A stretch of 40,954 bases of DNA from Anaerolineae bacterium (GTDB lineage Bacteria; Chloroflexota; Anaerolineae; 4572-78; J111). The stretch's first letter is position 1, and every line of letters starts with the position of its first letter. This document shows, piece by piece, positions 22,727 through 31,392 of this stretch. The notes under the pieces are model-generated. The model ran no database searches. It worked only from the letters and a program-made list of their open reading frames with translations, and was not told where the DNA came from. The stretch covers positions 1-40,954 of the forward strand of contig JAFGNV010000010.1 of the NCBI GenBank assembly GCA_016926805.1. Reading direction: 5' to 3'. A program made the translations under genes and the position numbers.

Positions 22727-23224
22727 ATGCCAGACACACGCGTAATGATACTAGAAGGTTCCAATGGACAATCGTTCTTCCTCAAAGAGACACTCCAAGC
22801 CCAAAACTTAAGCGACCAGATTGATCTGGTTAACCGGGCCGACGATGCGATTGAGATGTTGAGCAACATCGCCTATGATCTGGTGGTCATCAACCTGGTT
22901 GAAGCCTGGGAGCAGGGCATGCGCTTGGGCCTCTGGTTGAGCCAGCGACCACAAATATGCCGGACGTTGCTGATTATTTCCGCCGAGTTGGATCGATCAC
23001 TCCCCTCGAATGGATCATTTACCATCCTGACCGAACCGGTATCGCTTCGTGGTTTTGCCGACTGTGTCCGCTCTATTTTGCAGCAGGCCCGAGGCGGCAA
23101 TATTTCCAGGGAGCAGCGCTCGGTAAATCTAAGCAGGCCGGGTTTACTAACCTGGTCGGGTGGCCCCTTGCACCAAGACTATGTGGGGTATTGGTCCCCT
23201 TACCTGGATTCATTTTTGAGTTGA
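22727..23224 (+). CDS. Receiver-like (CheY-fold) protein lacking the phosphorylation site
   Basis: The 165-aa protein has the alternating strands and helices of a response-regulator receiver: TRVMILEGSNGQSFFLKETL, AIEMLSNIAYDLVVINLVEA, TLLIISAELD and ILTEPVSLRGFADCVRSILQ. The Asp that should be phosphorylated is Asn (VVINLVE), the acidic pair after strand 1 is reduced to one Glu, and the conserved Lys-Pro is Glu-Pro. It is thus a pseudo-receiver that cannot be phosphorylated in the normal way. The last 40 residues have no recognisable domain. The ATG at 22727 has GGAG seven bases upstream. A TTG at 22655 would start inside the P2 region and is rejected. Two promoters and a pair of operator-like sites precede it, unusually elaborate for a single small gene. 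Confidence 0.7.
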   Translation: MPDTRVMILEGSNGQSFFLKETLQAQNLSDQIDLVNRADDAIEMLSNIAYDLVVINLVEAWEQGMRLGLWLSQRPQICRTLLIISAELDRSLPSNGSFTILTEPVSLRGFADCVRSILQQARGGNISREQRSVNLSRPGLLTWSGGPLHQDYVGYWSPYLDSFLS

Positions 23225-23306
23225 CCAAAAATATTGCCCGAGCCATCGTTTTGGCCGTTGGGATTGTGGGGTTGAGTTATCCGGTTTCTTCAGCCCTCTT
23301 CAACCC

Positions 23307-24518
23307 TTATCTCATTGGTTCTTCGGCCAACGTCATGGTGATGGTCAACGTTTCGGTATCTCGCAGCAGAGTGACGGTGACCGTATCGCCTACCTGATAG
23401 GTTGTTTCCAGCAACGTTTGTAGTCTCTCCATACTGGTAACTTCCTGCCCATCCACTGCCGTCAAAATATCGCCGCCAATAAAAATGCGCTGGTTACCCA
23501 AAACGGCTTCTTGCTGCGCTCCTCGTACCCCCTGGGCTGCCAGAGGACTGTCACGGTAGATTTCGACCAGTAACAGACCTTTGTCGACCGGCAAGTTCAG
23601 GTTATCGGCCAAACTCGGCGTGAGATGATAGGCATAACGCACGCCCAACCACGGATGCCGGTAACGGCCCAGCGTCAACAAATCCGGCAGTACCCGGCGA
23701 ATGGTATCGACCGGCACTGCAAAACCAACTCCGGTACTGGTGCCGCTGGGGCTAAAAATGGCCGTGTTAATGCCGATGACTCGCCCGGTGCTATCCAGCA
23801 ACGGCCCCCCGGAATTTCCACGATTAATCGCGGCATCGGTTTGGATGATACCGCTAATTTCTCGTCCATCAGGACTTTGCATGGTTCGATCCAGGGCGCT
23901 GATGACGCCAGTGGTCAACGAACCGCCAAATTGGCCAAATGGATTGCCAATGGCAATAGCCCGTTGGCCTACCTGCAAATTGGCCGATTGGCCCAATTCG
24001 ACTGGCACGAGTAATTCTGCGGGGGCATCCACTTTGAGCAGGGCAATGTCATTACGGGGGTCGGTGCCGGTCACCTGGGCCGGCACGGTAGTTTCGTTGA
24101 TAAACGTCACCTCGACCCGTTGCGCCCCCCGGATAACGTGATAGTTAGTGAGAATGTATCCCTCGGTATCCAGCACAAAGCCGGACCCGGCTCCTTCCGC
24201 CGGTACAACTTCAAAAAAGAAATTACGCCGTAAAACCTGGGTGGTAATATTGACCACCGCAGGGGAAACCTGTTTATAAGCGTCGATGACTCGTTTTTCG
24301 GCAAAATCCAATCCGGCAGCGTCAATCAGGGCAATCACATGGGGAGCCGGGGTGGGGGTAGGTGTAACCGCCGGTGATGGGGATCGGTTAGATGTCTGGC
24401 TCGGCGAAGCCGGTGCCAGCAGCCAGCCGGAATTGCAGCCGAGAAGAAGAATGGTCAACAGAAATACCATCACCCCAGTTTTTCTATTAACCCGAGGAAC
24501 ATAACATCTGTCTGCCAT
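23307..24518 (-). CDS. HtrA/Deg-type serine protease, lipoprotein
   Basis: The 403-aa precursor has a basic start, a hydrophobic stretch and a lipobox (LLLGCNSG), then a Pro/Thr linker. The trypsin-like domain has a full triad: His127 in TNYHVIRG, Asp157 in DPRNDIALLKV and Ser236 in GNSGGPLLDS. A single PDZ domain (about 300-395) shows GGDILTAVDGQEVTSMERLQ. It would act outside the membrane in protein quality control. AAGGAGGC stands seven bases before the ATG. The gene converges on the pseudo-receiver gene, and 82 bases without a visible terminator separate them. Confidence 0.93.
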   Translation of the reverse strand: MADRCYVPRVNRKTGVMVFLLTILLLGCNSGWLLAPASPSQTSNRSPSPAVTPTPTPAPHVIALIDAAGLDFAEKRVIDAYKQVSPAVVNITTQVLRRNFFFEVVPAEGAGSGFVLDTEGYILTNYHVIRGAQRVEVTFINETTVPAQVTGTDPRNDIALLKVDAPAELLVPVELGQSANLQVGQRAIAIGNPFGQFGGSLTTGVISALDRTMQSPDGREISGIIQTDAAINRGNSGGPLLDSTGRVIGINTAIFSPSGTSTGVGFAVPVDTIRRVLPDLLTLGRYRHPWLGVRYAYHLTPSLADNLNLPVDKGLLLVEIYRDSPLAAQGVRGAQQEAVLGNQRIFIGGDILTAVDGQEVTSMERLQTLLETTYQVGDTVTVTLLRDTETLTITMTLAEEPMR

Positions 24519-24548
24519 CTTTATGCCTCCTTAATCATTACCGGGTGC

Positions 24549-24649
24549 GTCCAGAATTTTGTGCAACCTTCAGTTGCCCGAAATCTGGACAAACCAGGGG
24601 GGATTCGGGGGAGTATCCCCGCGCCCCCGCCTATCTTAAAATTTCGGAC
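24549..24649. repeat. Imperfect inverted repeat with a G/C-run core
   Basis: GTCCAGAATTTT (24549-24560) mirrors AAAATTTCGGAC (24638-24649) with two mismatches. Inside is a stem built from GGGGG and GGGG runs pairing with CCCC and CCCCC (24595-24629). It looks like a degenerate MITE-type unit. The rest of 24519-24859 holds only the 38-codon frame listed next. Confidence 0.45.
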
Positions 24650-24691
24650 AGACTCATCATTACCCGTCTTTAGTTTTAGGAGGAGTATACC

Positions 24692-24808
24692 ATGTTTTGT
24701 ATCCGTTCAAGAAACCCATCGGGTGTAGAATGGCAATTAGGAACCTGGTTTTGGGAGAATTATCTTTCTGGAATTCCCTTAATTGTCAACGATAGAAAAA
24801 TTGACTAA
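24692..24808 (+). CDS. Possible 38-aa peptide
   Basis: ATG at 24692 is preceded by AGGAGGAG at ideal spacing (GTATACC between) and opens 38 codons (MFCIRSRNPSGVEWQLGTWF at the start). It has Trp/aromatic-rich composition and no membrane helix. It could be a genuine peptide, or the start region left when the adjoining sugar-kinase gene lost its 5' part. It does not resemble a kinase N-terminus. Only the ribosome-binding site supports it. Confidence 0.3.
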   Translation: MFCIRSRNPSGVEWQLGTWFWENYLSGIPLIVNDRKID

Positions 24809-24859
24809 AATGAGTCTAACTTATTCGGCAGGCTCAGAGGTTGGATTATCGTTTTAACC

Positions 24860-25590
24860 CCTCCTTTTGCCCTGGCCAAAATTTTGTGGTTACGCCAGCA
24901 CGAACCGCAGATTTTTGCGGCGGCTCACCGTTTTATCCACGCCGCTGATTTTGTCGTGGGCCGCTTGAGCAGCGAATACAGCACCACCGATTTTTCTAAT
25001 GCGCTCAAAACCGGCTACGATGTGCAGCACGATTGTTGGCCTGCGTTCATCGAAACAGAGTTGGGAATTCCTCTGGCGCAATTGCCCGCTGTCGTTCGCC
25101 CCGCCACCCCGATTGCGTCAACCTCGCCGGAATGCGCCGCTGCCACCGGACTGCCCCCAGGCGTCCCTGTTTTGGCCGGTACGACCGATGGCTGTGCATC
25201 GCAGATTTCCACGGGCGCTGTTTGCCCCGGCGATTGGAACAGCACCCTGGGCAACCACCCTGGTCATCAAAGGGGTCACCGAACATCTGCTGCCAGACCC
25301 GCAAGGACGCATCTACAGCCATCGCCATCCTGCCGGATACTGGCTACCCGGCGGGGCCAGCAATACTGGCGGCGAAGCCCTGGCCCGGCCGGAAATAACC
25401 GGCGGGGCGATGGGGGCGGCCGTTTTGGCGGCGGGGGGGGTGTTGGTACGAGGGGTTGATTCCGGCGGCCCGGGCGATGGTTCATCTTGTCGAACGGATA
25501 ACGCCTCGTCCGGCGCTGATGATTGCCTATGAGGAACGGTACCGGTGTTTTGCGAAGCCTGCGCGACGCGGGGGTATATTTGAAAGATGA
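24860..25590 (+). pseudogene. Decayed FGGY-family carbohydrate kinase
   Basis: Three reading frames together give pieces of an FGGY sugar kinase (xylulokinase-like). The first is PFALAKILWLRQHEPQIFAA through HRFIHAADFVVGRLS, TDFSNALKTGYD and VPVLAGTTDGCASQISTG to about 25250. After a frameshift comes TTLVIKGVTEHLLPDPQGRI and YWLPGGASNTGGEAL. A segment is then missing before ITGGAMGAAVLAAGG. A second shift in the G-run near 25435 leads into RAMVHLVERITPRPALMIAY and EERYRCFAKPARRGGIFER, ending at TGA 25588-25590. The N-terminal third, including the ATP-site opening, is absent. Its stop overlaps the ATG of the phosphohexomutase (ATGA), so the two once formed an operon. Sequencing error is possible for single shifts, but not for the two missing segments. 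Confidence 0.85.
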
Positions 25591-26936
25591 GTGTGTTCAA
25601 AAGCTGCGATATCCGGGGTTTGTATGGTGCTGAGTTGACCCCAACTTTTGCCCTTGAGTTGGGGCAGGCGATTGGCACGGTTCTGAACGGCGGCCGGGTA
25701 GTGGTGGGTGGCGACGCCAGACCCAGCACGCCCCATCTTAAAGGTGCGCTTTGCGAGGGGTTGATGCTGGCCGGGTGTTATGTGTTGGATGTGGGTCTGG
25801 TACCGACGCCGGTTCTTTACTTTGCCCAACAATGGCTGCACAGCGATGGCGCGGTGATGGTCACGGCCTCGCACAACCCGGTTGGTTACAATGGATTCAA
25901 GCTGATGTTGGGTGAGGGGCCGATTGCCGAGGCTGAGTTGGCAGCCTTGGCCGAGCGAATGGAGCGCCGTGAGTTTCGCCAGGGGCAGGGGTATTGGAAT
26001 CGAGCGGACGTGCTTGAAGCCTACCAGACCGACCTGGCCCGCTTTTTTACTACCGGGCGCAACTTGCGAGTGGTGGTGGATGCCGGGAACGGCTGTCTGG
26101 CCCGGCTGTCCCCGGACATACTGCGGCGGCAAGGATATACGGTGATTGAGCGTTTTTGTGAGGTTGATGGTCGTTTTCCTAACCGCGATCCCAATCCGGC
26201 AGTCGCCGCCCATTTGTCCGGTCTGGCCAAACAGGTTGTGATGGAGCAAGCCGATGTGGGCCTTGCCTACGATGGTGATGGCGATCGGGTGGTGTTTGTC
26301 GACAATACGGGCCGGGTCTTGCCGGGAGACCGGAGCCTGGTTTTGTTTATTCGCTACCGATTGCCAACGGCCCAAACCCCGGGCGAACGGACGGTGATTT
26401 ACGACCTTAAATGTTCCAGTGTGGTAGCCGAAGAAATCCGGCGCTGGCACGGCCTGCCTCGCCTGGAACGCTCCGGTCACACTTTTATCAAAACCACCCT
26501 GTTGCGCGAACAGGCCGGGTTGGGCGGCGAAATTAGCGGGCATTTTTTCTTTGGTGAATTGGGGCGGGACGACGCGCTCTACGCCACCTTGTTGATGTTA
26601 CAACTCCTATCCCGGGCCGACAAACCCCTGTCAACCCTGGTGGATGAGATTCCGCATTATCCCATCACTCCCGACCTGCGGCTGGCCTGTTCGCCGGAAA
26701 CGCGCGATGTCATCCTGGTCGATTTACCGGCAGCCTTTGCCGATCATGAGATCAGCACCATTGACGGAGTTCGGATTATGTTTGATGGTGGCTGGGCTTT
26801 AGTTCGCGCCTCGGTAACCGAGCCGCTCATCACCGTGCGTTTTGAAGGACACACCCAAGCCCGGCTGCAAGAAATCCAGGCGGAGGTAGCCTGGCGGGTA
26901 CCGGCGTTGGGACGCTTGCTAAAGTTAGAAAATTAA
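25587..26936 (+). CDS. Phosphohexomutase (phosphomannomutase/phosphoglucomutase)
   Basis: The 449-aa enzyme moves phosphate between C1 and C6 of a hexose. All four family loops are present: the phosphoserine loop TASHNPVGYNG (Ser95), the Mg loop DGDGDR (Asp229, 231, 233), the sugar loop GGEISGHFFF and the phosphate loop RASVTEPLITVRFEG. FKSCDIRGLYG opens the protein as usual. Length is normal for a bacterial PMM/PGM, and the sugar cannot be fixed from the sequence. It overlaps the end of the decayed kinase gene (ATGA). With the kinase broken, it must rely on read-through from the old promoter or on an unseen internal one. It converges on the YfhO-like gene, with a 12-base overlap at the 3' ends. 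Confidence 0.94.
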   Translation: MSVFKSCDIRGLYGAELTPTFALELGQAIGTVLNGGRVVVGGDARPSTPHLKGALCEGLMLAGCYVLDVGLVPTPVLYFAQQWLHSDGAVMVTASHNPVGYNGFKLMLGEGPIAEAELAALAERMERREFRQGQGYWNRADVLEAYQTDLARFFTTGRNLRVVVDAGNGCLARLSPDILRRQGYTVIERFCEVDGRFPNRDPNPAVAAHLSGLAKQVVMEQADVGLAYDGDGDRVVFVDNTGRVLPGDRSLVLFIRYRLPTAQTPGERTVIYDLKCSSVVAEEIRRWHGLPRLERSGHTFIKTTLLREQAGLGGEISGHFFFGELGRDDALYATLLMLQLLSRADKPLSTLVDEIPHYPITPDLRLACSPETRDVILVDLPAAFADHEISTIDGVRIMFDGGWALVRASVTEPLITVRFEGHTQARLQEIQAEVAWRVPALGRLLKLEN

Positions 26937-29273
26937 GGATACCTTTGGCGCTCTTGTCCAATGCTCCCAGCCGGCCCATCCGGCCAGAACCAGCAGGGTC
27001 AAACCACTCAGTATTAATCCCACTTTCCAAATTACCGGTTTAAAAACGAATTGAACCGTATGTTGACCGGCAGGAACGTACACGGCCCGGAAGGCATAAT
27101 TGGCCCGCTCGATAGGGGTGGGTTGACTATCCACCGTGGCCTGCCAGCCGGGGTAGAAAGCCTCGGACAACACCAGGTAGCCGGGCTGGTTGGTATTAAC
27201 ACCGATGGTGACCGTGTGCAGATGGTACTGAAAAATTGAGAGAGCGCTGGCGGGTTGAAAATTCAGTGTTTGACCGCCTTCAAGGATGACTGTTGTGACC
27301 GGGTCGAAGGTATCGGCGCGAATAGCTTCCCAGGCAGCATCGTGATTGGCAACCACCCTTGTTTGACCCACGAACAAGACCCGGGGCAGGGAGTCCTGAT
27401 TGAGATAGATATTAATGCCGGGATCGCCGTCAAACACAGGGATGATGTTGCTGTCGGCGGGGGCGCCGGCTTTGCTGGCGATGATATATTTAACGCCCAG
27501 AAAATTGTATCGACTCGTGTGGCGTGGGGGGGCACCTTCCCAGTAAAGTTTGGTGTCGGCCAACACCAGGGGATTGTACAGGCCCCAAACATCGTACAAA
27601 CCGGCCAACAGCGCCGTGTTGGGCTGCCAGAGATGCCACACGTCGGTGGTCACCTCGATGCGATAGAGGCCAGGATCGGCCCGGAGAAACGCCAGGGCTT
27701 CAGGATGGTCGAAAGCGGCGGTGGGATTATGATGACCAGTATCAACATTGGCGCCCAGAGTAAACAGGTCGAGCAGCAACAGGCCAATGACGGCGAACCC
27801 GGCCCACTTTTCGCGTAGTTGGTGGCTATGGATAAGATGCAGGCTGATCAGGGCGGCAATGGTGAAGAAGGCAAACATTGCCACTCCCCCAGCCGCACCC
27901 ACAGCCCGGTTGAAAATGGTCGGATTTCTATCCTGCGTAACCAGCATGGCGTAGTAGCCAAGCGGGGCAGCGATCACAATCAGTCCTCCCAGGCTCCAGG
28001 TGAGCACGGTGAGCAATTTCCGGAACGTATTTTTGGCTTTTTCATTAAGCGGCTGCAGCAGTTGGTTCAGGCCACAGGCAGCCAACGCAGCCAAACTGAA
28101 ATCAAGCAGGAGGATGAAGCGGGCCGGAGCGCGAAGCTGATCAAAGCCGGGGACAAGGGCATACAACCAACCGTGCAGCAGGGAGTATCCGCCCAGGGCC
28201 AGCAGTAGGGCAATGATTCCGAGTCCAACGAAAAAACCTTTAATGCGCCCTGGATAGAGCAGCGCCCCCACCGGGGCCAGCATCAAGGTAATAATGCCAA
28301 TATAGCCGGTTTCGACTCGCTCCCAGGGTCCCCAATGCATGGCCGGGTCACGGCCAAAATAGTTGGGGACGAGCAATCCCACCAATTGGGCCGGATGCAG
28401 CGAATAACGCGTCGCTTCGGCATAAGGCAGTTCGGCGCGAGGCGTGTATTGGCTCAACTGGTAGGCCGGTAGCAGGAGCAGCGCGGACAGACCAATGGTG
28501 ACCAGTAGCGTCACCAGCAGGAGAAGCAAAGGCCGAAAAAGAGCAAGCGTAACCCCTGAACCGTGCATCCTGAAACCGAAATACCACAACGCATAGAGGC
28601 CCAAGGTCAGCAAAATGAAGAGGGTAATTTGAATGTGTCCGGCCAGGGTGGCAATGGCCAACACCGCGCCACCCGCTGCGGCCAAGCCGTAACTCGACTT
28701 GACCAGACTGTGGTGAAAGAGCAGGAAGATGAGCGGCAGCCAGGCGGCCACGGCAATCAGATTTAGGTTACCAAAATGGACGATGAACAGGTCGCTAAAT
28801 TGAAAAGCGATGGCTCCGGCAAAGGCGGCCAGGGGGACAATCGGCCGGGGGGAAGGCGAATTGTCCTCCGCCTGTTGGGTTGGAATCAACAGGCGCAAAC
28901 ACAGATACATGGTCACTCCGGCCAGCCAGAGGTGAAAAACGGCCAGATATTCCAGCCATTGGTAGGTTAAGTTGGGAACAAACAGAAAGACCAGCAAGTT
29001 GACCGGATAAAAAAGGCCAGATTGAATATCGGCGGCAAAGGGGGTGCCGCTGTAAAGATGGGGATTCCAAAGCGGAATAATACCCTGCCGCAGGTGCTCG
29101 GCGGCAAAGCGATAAGTGGGATAGAGAAAGGGAGCCAAATCACCCCCACCGGCAGGTGTCCAGGCATTGGGGGTCAGCAAGATTTGCCAGAAAAAGCCCA
29201 CCGTGGCCAGGGCCAATAGACCGGCGGCCACGATGACTTCAACCAGAAATTTGCCTCGTTTTTTGTTGCGCAC
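26925..29273 (-). CDS. YfhO-like polytopic membrane protein
   Basis: From a GTG at 29273 the protein is 782 aa, with about twelve membrane helices in the first two thirds and a large extracytoplasmic beta-rich domain near the end (VTIGVNTNQPGYLVLSEAFY, PGWQATVDSQPTPI, FRAVYVPAGQHTVQFVFKP), then a last helix. This is the YfhO family, related to GT-C glycosyltransferases and linked in Bacillus to glycosylation of lipoteichoic acid. The loop after helix 1 (GGGDLAPFLYPTYRFAAEHL, IPLWNPHLYSGTPF) holds the family's conserved acidic and PLWNP segments. The frame stays open to 29444 but would then overlap the upstream gene with poor hydrophobicity, so I place the start after that gene's stop. The exact start is uncertain. 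It is the last gene of the plsX operon. Confidence 0.82.
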   Translation of the reverse strand: MRNKKRGKFLVEVIVAAGLLALATVGFFWQILLTPNAWTPAGGGDLAPFLYPTYRFAAEHLRQGIIPLWNPHLYSGTPFAADIQSGLFYPVNLLVFLFVPNLTYQWLEYLAVFHLWLAGVTMYLCLRLLIPTQQAEDNSPSPRPIVPLAAFAGAIAFQFSDLFIVHFGNLNLIAVAAWLPLIFLLFHHSLVKSSYGLAAAGGAVLAIATLAGHIQITLFILLTLGLYALWYFGFRMHGSGVTLALFRPLLLLLVTLLVTIGLSALLLLPAYQLSQYTPRAELPYAEATRYSLHPAQLVGLLVPNYFGRDPAMHWGPWERVETGYIGIITLMLAPVGALLYPGRIKGFFVGLGIIALLLALGGYSLLHGWLYALVPGFDQLRAPARFILLLDFSLAALAACGLNQLLQPLNEKAKNTFRKLLTVLTWSLGGLIVIAAPLGYYAMLVTQDRNPTIFNRAVGAAGGVAMFAFFTIAALISLHLIHSHQLREKWAGFAVIGLLLLDLFTLGANVDTGHHNPTAAFDHPEALAFLRADPGLYRIEVTTDVWHLWQPNTALLAGLYDVWGLYNPLVLADTKLYWEGAPPRHTSRYNFLGVKYIIASKAGAPADSNIIPVFDGDPGINIYLNQDSLPRVLFVGQTRVVANHDAAWEAIRADTFDPVTTVILEGGQTLNFQPASALSIFQYHLHTVTIGVNTNQPGYLVLSEAFYPGWQATVDSQPTPIERANYAFRAVYVPAGQHTVQFVFKPVIWKVGLILSGLTLLVLAGWAGWEHWTRAPKVSLIF

Positions 29274-29301
29274 CGGTCTAGTAGCTTTCCGCCAACTGAT
29301 A

Positions 29302-30609
29302 TTATTCCCCAAACGCGCGCCCGGCTTGCACACGCGCATTGAGTTTGGCTTCGATAACGTAGGCGTCGCCGGTGAGCGTTTCAACCTCGCTGCCGGAGGC
29401 CTCGATGGCTTGCTGGTCGGCCTGGCTGATACCCTCGCCCACAATCGTCACCTGGCGGGCGAGTTTGGCTTCGGCTACGTTAAAGCCAACAGTGGGGGAG
29501 AAGGCCAGAATGTAATCTAACGCCAGCAGGAGATTGGTTTGTCGTCCCCGGCTGTTAGGTGGGCCAAATAACAGGTAATGGTTGATGGTTTTTTCGGCCT
29601 CCACAACCACGGGAACAGTCAAAATGATGCGGCGGGTGTTGCTGCCGTCTAACACAATATTGTCTTGCCGGACGTTGGTTTCAAACACCAGCAGGGCGTA
29701 GTTACCCCCGGCCAGATTTTCAAAACGAAATTGGCCCGACTCGGGTAGCGGGAAACGGGTAATAATATTGCCCTCTTTGACTAGCAACAGCATCTTCCCC
29801 TGCCCATTTCTGACCTCGCCGAAAATGGCGCTGTCGTCGGGGGGCGGCACGGCCAGGTTGACCGTCAATTCCTTGCTGCCGGCATCGAGCTTGATATTAT
29901 CCTGGCTGACTTCAGTATCAACAATCTCCAGTTGGTAGACCCCAAAGGATAAATTCTCAAACTTAAACGTAAGGTCGTCGGCCAAAGTTTGTTCGGCGAT
30001 GACATTGTCTTCTTGCCGCAAGCGGATTTTGCGTCCCTGGCCCCGTTCTACCCGGCCGGTAATCACGCCGTTGGTCACAATTTTTCCTTTGCGGGTGCGT
30101 TGAAAAACCACGTAAAAAGAGTGATGTCCCAGGGTATTGAGCAGGGTACCGTCGGGCAGGGGTTCATCGGGGTGGGTGGTGTGCAGATTTTCAACCCGGT
30201 CGCTCTTGTCCTGGCCGTCGGGCTGGGTGCCGTTGACCCAGACCGAAACTTTTTGACCAAAGTGCATGGTCAGGTTGCCCCCGGCCTCGTAATCGGGCTT
30301 GTCCAATATTACAGGATTTGCCGGTTCATTGGGGCGGCGACCCTCCCAGGTCCAACCTACCCAGATGGGCGGGCGTTTTAGCCGGTTGCCGTCTTCATCC
30401 AGGGCATCCAGATAAACGTGGTGGTTGCCAAAGTTTTCGCGGGGGAGCAGGTGATGCACCCCAATAACTCGCCAATAGGTTTCACCTTCGGCTACGTCAG
30501 CTTCAACAATTCTCGCGCCATATTTTTCGGCGGAGTCGTTGATGGGCTGGCCGCCGTCTTTAGAATTGAGCAAATATTGGGTGTTATACTGCTGGTGATT
30601 AAACGCCAT
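29302..30609 (-). CDS. Beta-sandwich repeat protein of unknown function
   Basis: The 435-aa protein has no export signal. Residues 1-170 form a domain with YWRVIGVHHLLPRENFGNHH, VYLDALDEDGNR, WVGWTWEGRR and a cluster of His near LHTTHPDEPLPDGTLLNTLG. I recall similar segments in cell-envelope proteins of Chloroflexota but cannot name it. Two Ig/carboxypeptidase-regulatory-like repeats follow: ITGRVERGQGRKIRLRQED ending DTEVSQDNIKLDAGS, and IFGEVRNGQGKMLLLVKEG ending ETNVRQDNIVLDGSN. They share FENLxxGxYxLxxxxTxVxQDNIxLD. The C-terminal 90 residues (TNLLLALDYILAFSPTVGFN) are helical. AGGAAAGGAA precedes the ATG. It lies 38 bases after the NERD-like gene in the same operon. Confidence 0.75.
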   Translation of the reverse strand: MAFNHQQYNTQYLLNSKDGGQPINDSAEKYGARIVEADVAEGETYWRVIGVHHLLPRENFGNHHVYLDALDEDGNRLKRPPIWVGWTWEGRRPNEPANPVILDKPDYEAGGNLTMHFGQKVSVWVNGTQPDGQDKSDRVENLHTTHPDEPLPDGTLLNTLGHHSFYVVFQRTRKGKIVTNGVITGRVERGQGRKIRLRQEDNVIAEQTLADDLTFKFENLSFGVYQLEIVDTEVSQDNIKLDAGSKELTVNLAVPPPDDSAIFGEVRNGQGKMLLLVKEGNIITRFPLPESGQFRFENLAGGNYALLVFETNVRQDNIVLDGSNTRRIILTVPVVVEAEKTINHYLLFGPPNSRGRQTNLLLALDYILAFSPTVGFNVAEAKLARQVTIVGEGISQADQQAIEASGSEVETLTGDAYVIEAKLNARVQAGRAFGE

Positions 30610-30647
30610 TGTTCGGTTCCTTTCCTGGTAAAAAGAAATGTGGAATT

Positions 30648-31370
30648 TTACGCCTCCATTTCCTCCCCGGCATATTTACCACCGATAATTTCAACCAATT
30701 GATTTTTTAAGGCCGCCGAGATAACCTTTTGTCTGTCGTGTTGGCGTAGAAAAGATTTGATCTCGTTAGTGCGCATGATCGGAACAACCGGGTCGATAAC
30801 GGTGAGGTTAACGTTTGGATCAATAAAAACAATAAAGGCGCTGACTTCTGGCAACTCTTCGCCGGTAAGCTGCTGACCGAGTAGTTTTTTCAGTTTGCCC
30901 CTCCCATTTTCTGCCTCGGCCGTCGGCACGCCCAAACCTTCTTCGGCAAAAAACCTAAAGAAACGGCCCAAACTGAATTTGCGAGAAAATTTGTCTCCCC
31001 TTACCGTAATTTGGCCGGATTGACGCTTAACCACAATCACGTACAGACGGCTGGGCGTAATCAGGATATGCGGCGGGGTGGTGGTGTAGTTGAACAAGAC
31101 GTACTCTTTGCCAAATTTCTTCAAGGTAGTGGTCAACACCTGGTCGGCGCGAGGTTCGCGCACCCAGCGATTGACCAGATAGGAACTGACGATGGCCAGG
31201 ACAAAACCCACCATCAGCAGCAGAAAGACATATTGGGTATATTCCGGGTTTTTAAAGCTGAACAGGTTCAGCAGGAACCCACCCAGCAATACCAGCATGG
31301 CCACGGGTGAAATACGCTTGGCCCATTTGCTGCGGCTTTCGATGATGTTAGTATTGGTTATAATTTGCAT
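30648..31370 (-). CDS. Membrane protein with NERD-like cytoplasmic domain
   Basis: The 240-aa protein begins with two membrane helices (ISPVAMLVLLGGFLLNLFSF and YVFLLLMVGFVLAIVSSYLV). A cytoplasmic part follows (VLTTTLKKFGKEYVLFNYTT, HILITPSRLYVIVVKRQSGQ, VRGDKFSRKFSLGRFFRFFA, VSAFIVFIDPNVNLTV, VPIMRTNEIKSFLRQH) that resembles nuclease-related (NERD) domains. The usual nuclease motif (D...ExK) is not obvious: VIVVKRQSGQ stands where it should be, keeping only the Lys. It may therefore bind rather than cut nucleic acid. It starts 22 bases after plsX and belongs to that transcript. Confidence 0.65.
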   Translation of the reverse strand: MQIITNTNIIESRSKWAKRISPVAMLVLLGGFLLNLFSFKNPEYTQYVFLLLMVGFVLAIVSSYLVNRWVREPRADQVLTTTLKKFGKEYVLFNYTTTPPHILITPSRLYVIVVKRQSGQITVRGDKFSRKFSLGRFFRFFAEEGLGVPTAEAENGRGKLKKLLGQQLTGEELPEVSAFIVFIDPNVNLTVIDPVVPIMRTNEIKSFLRQHDRQKVISAALKNQLVEIIGGKYAGEEMEA

Positions 31371-31392
31371 GATGAATCTTTATCCCTGTAAC

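Noticed and set aside
22957..23397. 146-codon frame with a hydrophobic stretch after the pseudo-receiver
   Set aside because: It is out of frame with the receiver and enters the HtrA gene on the opposite strand. It has no start signals.
29274..29444. Longer N-terminus for the YfhO-like protein
   Set aside because: The added residues overlap the upstream gene and are Arg/Pro/Ser-rich, as expected of a shadow frame.
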